This document shows, piece by piece, positions 51,001 through 58,500 of a stretch of 64,000 nt of DNA. A program made the translations under genes and the position numbers. This DNA is from Scortum barcoo (taxonomy: Eukaryota; Chordata; Actinopteri; Centrarchiformes; Terapontidae), in NCBI GenBank assembly GCA_023238725.1, contig CM041548.1, positions 15,273,752-15,337,751 of the forward strand, in the 5' to 3' direction. Within the stretch, counting starts at the first letter, position 1, and every line of letters begins with the position of its first letter. The notes beneath the pieces are model-generated. The model had not been told where the DNA came from. It did no database searches and worked only from the letters and a program-made list of their open reading frames with translations.

Positions 51001-54000
51001 GATTGTGAAGATGATTAAAAAGTTTTTTAAAAATAGTTCCACACTGGGAAATAGGCTTGTTCACTTTTTTATCAGAGATTAGATGAGATGATCAGCCAAG
51101 AGATGGTTAACTTAGCACAGCATAAAGACTGGAAACAAGGGGAAGGCACAAAAATCCACCTGCAAGCACCTTTAAAGCTTACTAATTAACACTGTCTCAT
51201 TTGTTTGTAAAGTGTAAAAATGACAAGTTGCAGTTTTATCGGGGGGTTATGCGTGGGACTATTTTTTAGCTCGAGAAGTGATTTTCTGGTGTCTGGTTGC
51301 TTGGCAACCTCACACTGATGACAAGGCTCCAAATGTCAAACTAGTCCTTAAACACATAATAATAATTCATTCTTTGCAGCCCTAGTTACTTATTTATTAC
51401 ACTTCTCCTCTCTCTCTCTCTCTTCCTTATTTTCAATTCAGGTTAAGAAGGGAGGGATTCACGGTGCAGGTCAGCGTCAATGACTACCTGGACATCTACT
51501 GCCCGCACTATAACACCAGCCAGCGGGGGACACTAGAGCGCACCGTGGCCGAGCAGTACATCCTCTACATGGTCAGTTATCGTGGCTACCGCACCTGCGA
51601 CCCCCAGCTGGGCTTCAAGCGCTGGGAGTGCAACCGGCCCCATACTCGGCCCCATGCTCCCCACGCCCCCATCAAGTTCTCCGAGAAGTTCCAACGCTAC
51701 AGCGCCTTCTCGCTGGGCTACGAGTTCAACGTGGGCCAGGAGTACTACTATATCTGTGAGTCGGGCTGCTAAACAGCAGATTTAGTGTGGTGGATGGAAA
51801 AAGCCAGAGGATGCTGCACATTCAATGTTTTAATATCTTCAGCTGCTGTCACTCACATGTATTGATGGTGTGTGGGTGTTGCTAATAGATTCAGGAAGTT
51901 CAGCCGAGGACAGGCGGATGCTCAGCTGCAGCGCTGCAGTTTGCACAGCTGATTGCTGAGGTTGGTGTGGCCTGTAGAGGGCACAAGGTTGACATGTGTG
52001 TGTTTGCTCTCTGTTTTAGCCACGCCCACCCACCACCACGGCCACAGCTGCCTGAGACTGAGGGTCTACGTCTGCTGCTCCACCGGTGAGACCTCACAGC
52101 TCTGCCTTACCTCCGCAGCTCCCACTCATTTTTCACCATTTCCTCTCTTTATGTGTCACTTTATCGCCACTATACACTCCCCTCCTATCTCTTCGTATCT
52201 CCCAAACACACAAACACAGAGGAGCAGAGACAAAGAGGCAGAGAGAAACAGATGGAGAGAGAGTAAAACTAAGATTTGACAGCCTTGTCTCAGAGAGAGG
52301 CTTTTCTGCCGCACGCTGTCTTGGCGAGGTTTTGATGATGGCGTCTCTTCCCTCGAAGCAGCGCTTTGAGAGTGATGGCTTAATGTTATTCTCTGTCTCA
52401 GTGCTATTAAAGTAATGCTCTATCTCTCTCTCTGTGAATGACATGCTCTCGTGAAGCCGTACAATAGACGTGAAAGAAAAAAAAAAAAAACAGTTTCAGC
52501 TGCAAGACCCAGCTCCCTCTGCCCTCCCTTCTCTCTCTCTGTCACTCTCCATCCCTCTCTCTCCCAGCTCTCTTGACCACTACCCCTGCCCAACCCCTCC
52601 TCACCACCTCGCCACCTCCCCCTTCTCCCTCTCCCTCGCTGTCTATCTCTTCTTCTTGTCCTGGCTCTCTGATGCCTGCTGCTCTGTATAGTGTGTGTGT
52701 TATTTTTACCCTGGTAGCCTGCTCTCTCCCCTGCAGGCCTTTGATCAGGGAGCCCGGTGCTGAAAGCCTCTCCCTTTCCTCTAACCTTGTCAGCACTAAT
52801 ACATCCCACACTCAGGCCAGTGTCAGCCCCTGTGTACACATCACCTTAACACCCACTCTCCCCCCTCCATCCCAGTGTCACAGCTAATCTATTGATGTGC
52901 CTGCCACGCCTCCATTTGCCTCCGTGTGTGTGGTTGTGTGCATCGTCGTGTGTGTTCATGCAGGAGTCTGAGCGTGTGTGTTCGCCTGCACATGTTAGCA
53001 TGTCGCCCATAAATTTTCTTGTGTATGTGTGTGTGCGTTTGGTGCGTGTGTGAGCATGAATGACCATGTGTGCATTGGCGCATTTAGTCGGTTTACAATC
53101 CACAACCTTTACTCAGCAAGGTCATTTTAACAGCTTGCTATCAAAAAGCTGTTGATTTCAGCTGCCTCCAGACCGTTTTCATTTTCTCTGCGTGTCTCCC
53201 ACCTTTACTTATAAGACTTTGAGATAAGAAAGAGACGTGAATATTCATGACATATGCTTTATGTCTGTGAGGAGCAGCAAATTGATTGCTACCAGCTTCC
53301 ATGTAAATGCTATTTCATCCTCCTAACTATGCATCAGAATCACAGGCTCTCGCGGGCGCACATATTTTGTGAAAATTTTGAATTTACACAAAGGCGTATA
53401 GACATGCACATAAGCAAACCCACACATCATTCATTCTTGGATCATTTGGCAGTGCAGACTGAATGTAATTCTGTGTCTAGACGACCAGTAAATGTAAAAA
53501 TGATTTTTGTCCACCGCTTCCAAATGCTTTTAATCGTCAGATGGATTTTCAGTCCAGGAATTCTTCATGCTTTCCTGGTGGCAGGGGCACACCAACTGTT
53601 CCATGCTATGCTATGTCTGTTTACAATTTTGGGGTGGCCAAAATACTCATTTTACTCTTGTCTTGTTGTTTTAATAGTGTGTTTTCTCTCCCTGTCTCTG
53701 TCTTCTCCCTCCTCTTTCTTCCTCTCTGTCTTTGTGCATATATGCGCTGTGTTTCTCAGTCTCCCAGGCAGATGACGACTCCAGTCAGACTTCTCCCGAC
53801 TACACAGTCAGGCCAAACATCAAAATACACAACATTGGTGAGTGACTCTCAGTCGCTGAAAGTAAACTGCAGCCAATTGCCGGATTCTGGTCAATATTTG
53901 GCAGCAGCTGCAAAGCTTGATTTGTGTACCAATCATTGTGGAGAGACACCAACCATTTGTTAGTGTTGTTTTATTCTATGGTTGGCTAACAAAAAGTCAC

Positions 54001-55511
54001 AGGCCGTCACTGGTTGATGAGTAAAACATTTATTTTCTGCCCTTGAGAGTTGCGCAACATGGGAAAGACCATGAACACTGTAACTTGATTCAGCAGTAAT
54101 GACATACACTTACATTCTCATAAATATACTGTGTACTGTATTTACAGCATGTGCAGTATTTACTCCATTTACTGTATTTGCAGGCATCTGTGGAAGAAAC
54201 CAAATGTGCATGTAAACAAATAAACAGCAGATCTAATGTGCAACATTAAATGATAATTCCAGTTTATTACAATATGGATCTTATTTTAACAGTTTTGGCC
54301 ATCAGTCACTTACGATAACTTAATAATCACCAAAATAATGTGGAAGCAGCGAGCTAATACACCAAAATGGTATTGGCCCAGATACTGACCTTATTATACA
54401 GTCCATTTCTCAGTGTCATTATAAAATTTAAAATTTCCTTAGTTACATTAATTCAGTCTTGGCTGGACGCTAACTCAGTTTTTAGTGCCCCAGCAATCCC
54501 TGGCCTCGTGTTTCCTGACATGAAAGCGATGATTTTAATGAGTTACACGCAGTGAGGTAAACAGATAACAAATTTAGGGAGCACTAAAAAAAAAAGAAGA
54601 GCAGAAGTATTGGATGCACTCAGTGAGGTTGTCAGATTGAGTATCAGGAAAAAATCTGGTTGATGGTTTCCCACAAGTGATTTGTTGCAGAGAACGCTGC
54701 AGTCAGATGATCAAACAGTCTGTGAATGAGACAACAGTTTTGCCAGATTATCGAAATTACTTTATGGACAGCTTGGGTGATCATTTTACACTTCCCCTTT
54801 GTTTTCTCTTCCAAATAAGCTTGGCTGTTTTTTTTTTTTTTTTATTCAGCAGCATGTGTTAACCCCCCCCCCCCTTTTTTTCTTTTCTGTGTCATCACGT
54901 TCCCAGATCTCAGCTATTAACGTGAGGTGACTACAATGTTATCAATTCCAATAAGAATGATGACCAAAACTATTAAAATAAGACACAGGTATTCTTAAAG
55001 GGGAATAATCCACTTATATTTTAAAATTTCCATATGCCACAGACTTTTCAGAAAACTAAAACATCTTTACCTGTACCACACACACAGACGCACGCACACA
55101 CACAGGTAAAACCTTCCCTTTTCCTCTGTGGAAAATCCACAAGGTCAGCAGAGGTCTTGTAAGGAATGAAAGGTCCATGTTTACCTAAGGAGAAAGCATG
55201 TCAGCCAGCGAGTCAATTGTGCAGCTGAGTGGTTACATAAACCCTCTATTTTTCTCTCTCTTTCTTCATCCGCATCTCAAACAAAAGCCTCTTGCCGGGA
55301 ATCATTTAGTGTGCTTGTTTCTGGGAGCTGTGGGCAGTCTGTGACGAGGGCTAAGAGAGTGTGACCTGCCCGAGATGGAAACTGAGACCAGCAGAGACGC
55401 CGTGAGAAGAGCTCTTGAGCCATCATCGACGAGTACCTTCAGAGAGCAAGCAAGAGGGCGGAAGAGGGAGACGGAGGGGGAGAGAGGGAGGCCGGAAAGA
55501 GGGAGAGACAA

Positions 55512-55548
<37 letters not shown>

Positions 55549-58500
55549 TCAGACAGATAAAAGATGGGAAAGAGGCAGTGAGAGGGAAATGCCGCCTGAC
55601 AGAAAGTGAGGCAGATAAGGCAGAGAGAGACAGAGAGAGAGGCAGAAAAAGAGATAAAACCAGGGTGGGGGCAGAGAAAGGGGGTTGCAGAGAGAAGGGG
55701 CAGATGAAGAAAGAAAAGCTCAGTGGTGGGCGAATTGCTCAGCAGTAACTCAGGCTCGAGCTTACGTAGAATTTAATATAAAAAAAACACGCACTGGCAG
55801 GGAATCATAAAAAATCATAGCCTCTAGCGCTGTGATGCATTTTGCTGAATACATTTGGAGGGATAACAAAATCAGGACTCACAGACTCATGCACGCTCAC
55901 ACATGTACACACACAACACACACACTTAGAAACAGCCTGTACCCCCGATGGCCCTGCTGACCGCTGGACACCCACTCTCTGACTCACCCTCAGGACCAGA
56001 CCAGCCTACAGACTGGCTTAGCATCAACAAATCTCTGCCTCTCCCTCCACATATGTTTGGACTTTCTGTCGTCCCTGTTACTTTATTATTAGCCTCGCTT
56101 CTACGTCACATTTTCCTTATTTAACACAGTGTTTTCTGGATAATTCTGGTCCATTACAGCTTTTGTATTATTTTTGCAGTTTCGTGTCTGTGGGTAACAG
56201 CAACACTGTTCTCACCAAAGTTAACTGCAGAGATTTGGAAACACTGTGGCGTTGCTTAACTTAAGAAACATGAGTAGCAAGATGATCACACAGGTTTTAA
56301 ACAAATCCGCAGGTCAGCTTAACTTACTTGGAAAAGAAAACCAGGGCCAACAATAACAGTGTTACCCAATCTGGCGGCTGTAAACATTCATCGCAGTTTA
56401 TCATTTGCAAAAGGGAGACGCTGCCTCCATTTGCAATCTGTGTGTAAGCGGTGCTTGCGAATCACTTTTGCGAAATGGGACGCTGTTGGCTTGTTAACAA
56501 ACTGCCCGCTCATCTGACCCGCTTGTCCTGCTTGCCTCATTTGAAAGAGGTTCCAACTCTCAGAAATTACTTTGGTGAGTTCACTACGCCACATTAAATT
56601 ATAAAAACAAGACCCAAATGTAATAAAGTGGAATTAATCCTCCAAGCAACAACTGGATTCACCTTTTTTTTAATGATTTTTATTTCCTAAACCCCTTTGC
56701 AACACTTTTTGTTCTGTTTGTAGCTGTTATCATCACATATTCTGGGCAGCAGAGATTAGTTATAGTAGAGCATCTTATAACAAACAGCTTAATGTCACAA
56801 ATGTGCTACAAGGAGTCAGCATCAGTCTTGCTGCTTGAATTAATCATAACGTTATAGTTTCCTGCAGCAAAGTGCAGTATGCTCTTGTGTATTCTTCCAT
56901 CTGTGACATACGTGCCCCTAAACACTTTTCTCCTATATTGAGTGTCTGCAGTGGTAGTAGAGGGCCATAGGCTGCAACATAAATTACGTGGTGGACGGGA
57001 AAACGCAACCATAAACAGAACATTTCAAGATGGATCGATGGACACTGGCGCCCTTGATTAATCTGTTCAGAGTTTCTTGTTATGTGCAGATATTTCTCAA
57101 AATCTGTCATAAAATATTGGTTGTGTTGCGCCGAGCAAACCAAAAAGGCCTCACTCAGTGTGTGCAGTCTGTACACTCAGACAAATGTTTGACCACCCTT
57201 GGTGCAGATAGCAGTTTTAGTAGCAAGTGAAGAAAAGACGTAGTCTGATAATCAGACAGAAATGACTTTTTTTTTTTTTACACCATTTTCTCGTTGGGGT
57301 GCAGGGTTATTTGATATGTTATTTGATATGTTGAGCCAATAAATAGCAAGCGAAGTATCCATGCAGCTGACTACGTGTTCCCGAAAGCTCTGTTAGTGGT
57401 TGCTAGGAGGAGTTGAATTTAACTTTTTTCATGATGATTTTAGACATCTGCATATTAAAGAGTTTGTGTAAGTGCTCACAGATGCATCAGTCACATCCAC
57501 GCTTGTTGCCATTTTTCTGTTGCTCTTTCTCATAGATGTTAGAAAGTAGCTACAAGGGAAGATGACATTATTAATTCTGCACACAAAGCTCAGATTGGTC
57601 AGCTGTCCCTTAAGGTCTGAAACCAAGCTAGCAGCCTCCCAGGTTTGAAGCTTATATTGTTGTTAGCTTTAGGAGCACGCACAAAGATACTAATGCTTTG
57701 TACAATTTGCTTGTGTGGATGCCACTTTGGATTTTTGGATACTTGCTTCCATTCCACTGGGTTTTATTGGTATTCCAGGACAAATCTTTAGCTCTGACCT
57801 AGAACATCATCTTGTCTTAGCGCCTATGAATGCATGAACATGGTACGATATTAAGGCATGCTCTGGCATTAGGGCTTCAATCTAAAGGTTTTAGTAGACA
57901 GAGTGTAATCTAGTTGAATACCTTCCATAGTATTACACCTCCCCCACTGACCTCTAGAGCTGTAACCATACATGATGGTTCCATCACCTCGTGTTCTTTA
58001 CGCATCACCGCGAGTCTACCATCGTTGTGGCGTAGTTGGCACGAGGATTTATCAGACCAGACAACCTTTTTCCACTCTTTGACAGTCTGGAGCTGATGTT
58101 TCTTATCTCACTGTAAATGCCTTGGAGCGGTTTACCACGGACAGGAGAGCTGCCCCGCACGCTCTTCTGTTGTTATACCCCATACAGGCGAGACTGCACC
58201 AGATTGTTCACTCAGAAATTGATTGCTGTATCCCACAATTGTACTGTGATGTTAGGTGTCGTACTGTGGACCTTTGATAACTTGTTATGGCCCGAGGCAC
58301 CCGACGTCCCCCACATTCATCTTCCAAGGGCGGCGTCCCTAAATAGCAAGGGTTTTGAAGGGGCGCATATTGTGCAGCTTTGTGATTGTCAAAGCTCCTG
58401 GCACCCACAAACCAGTCTGTAAGATCACAAGGAATGAATCAGTTTACATGTGAAAGCAACTCTGGAAGTTGCAGCTACACATACTTCTTTATATAAAGGT

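Larger units (their letters stand above)
7123..51441 (+). other. efna3: Intron 1 (44.3 kb)
   Basis: Donor GTAAGT at 7123 and acceptor TTCAG ending at 51441 bracket the intron. No other protein exon can be supported inside it on either strand. It holds microsatellites, long pyrimidine- or purine-rich tracts, fragments of dispersed repeats and long stretches of high-complexity sequence listed separately. Its size is far greater than the few kilobases I expect for the mammalian EFNA3 gene. Confidence 0.9.

Noticed and set aside
51442..51755. Assignment as ephrin-A2 or ephrin-A5 instead of A3
   Set aside because: Those have FTPFSLGFEF in the receptor loop and single cysteine contexts after the domain; this gene has RYSAFSLGYEF, TPTH and VYVCC, which fit A3.
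53254..53775. 173-codon open frame overlapping exon 4
   Set aside because: The frame mostly covers intron 3 and has no recognisable protein content; it overlaps the exon 4 acceptor by a few bases in the wrong context. The real exon is bounded by CAG at 53757-53759.
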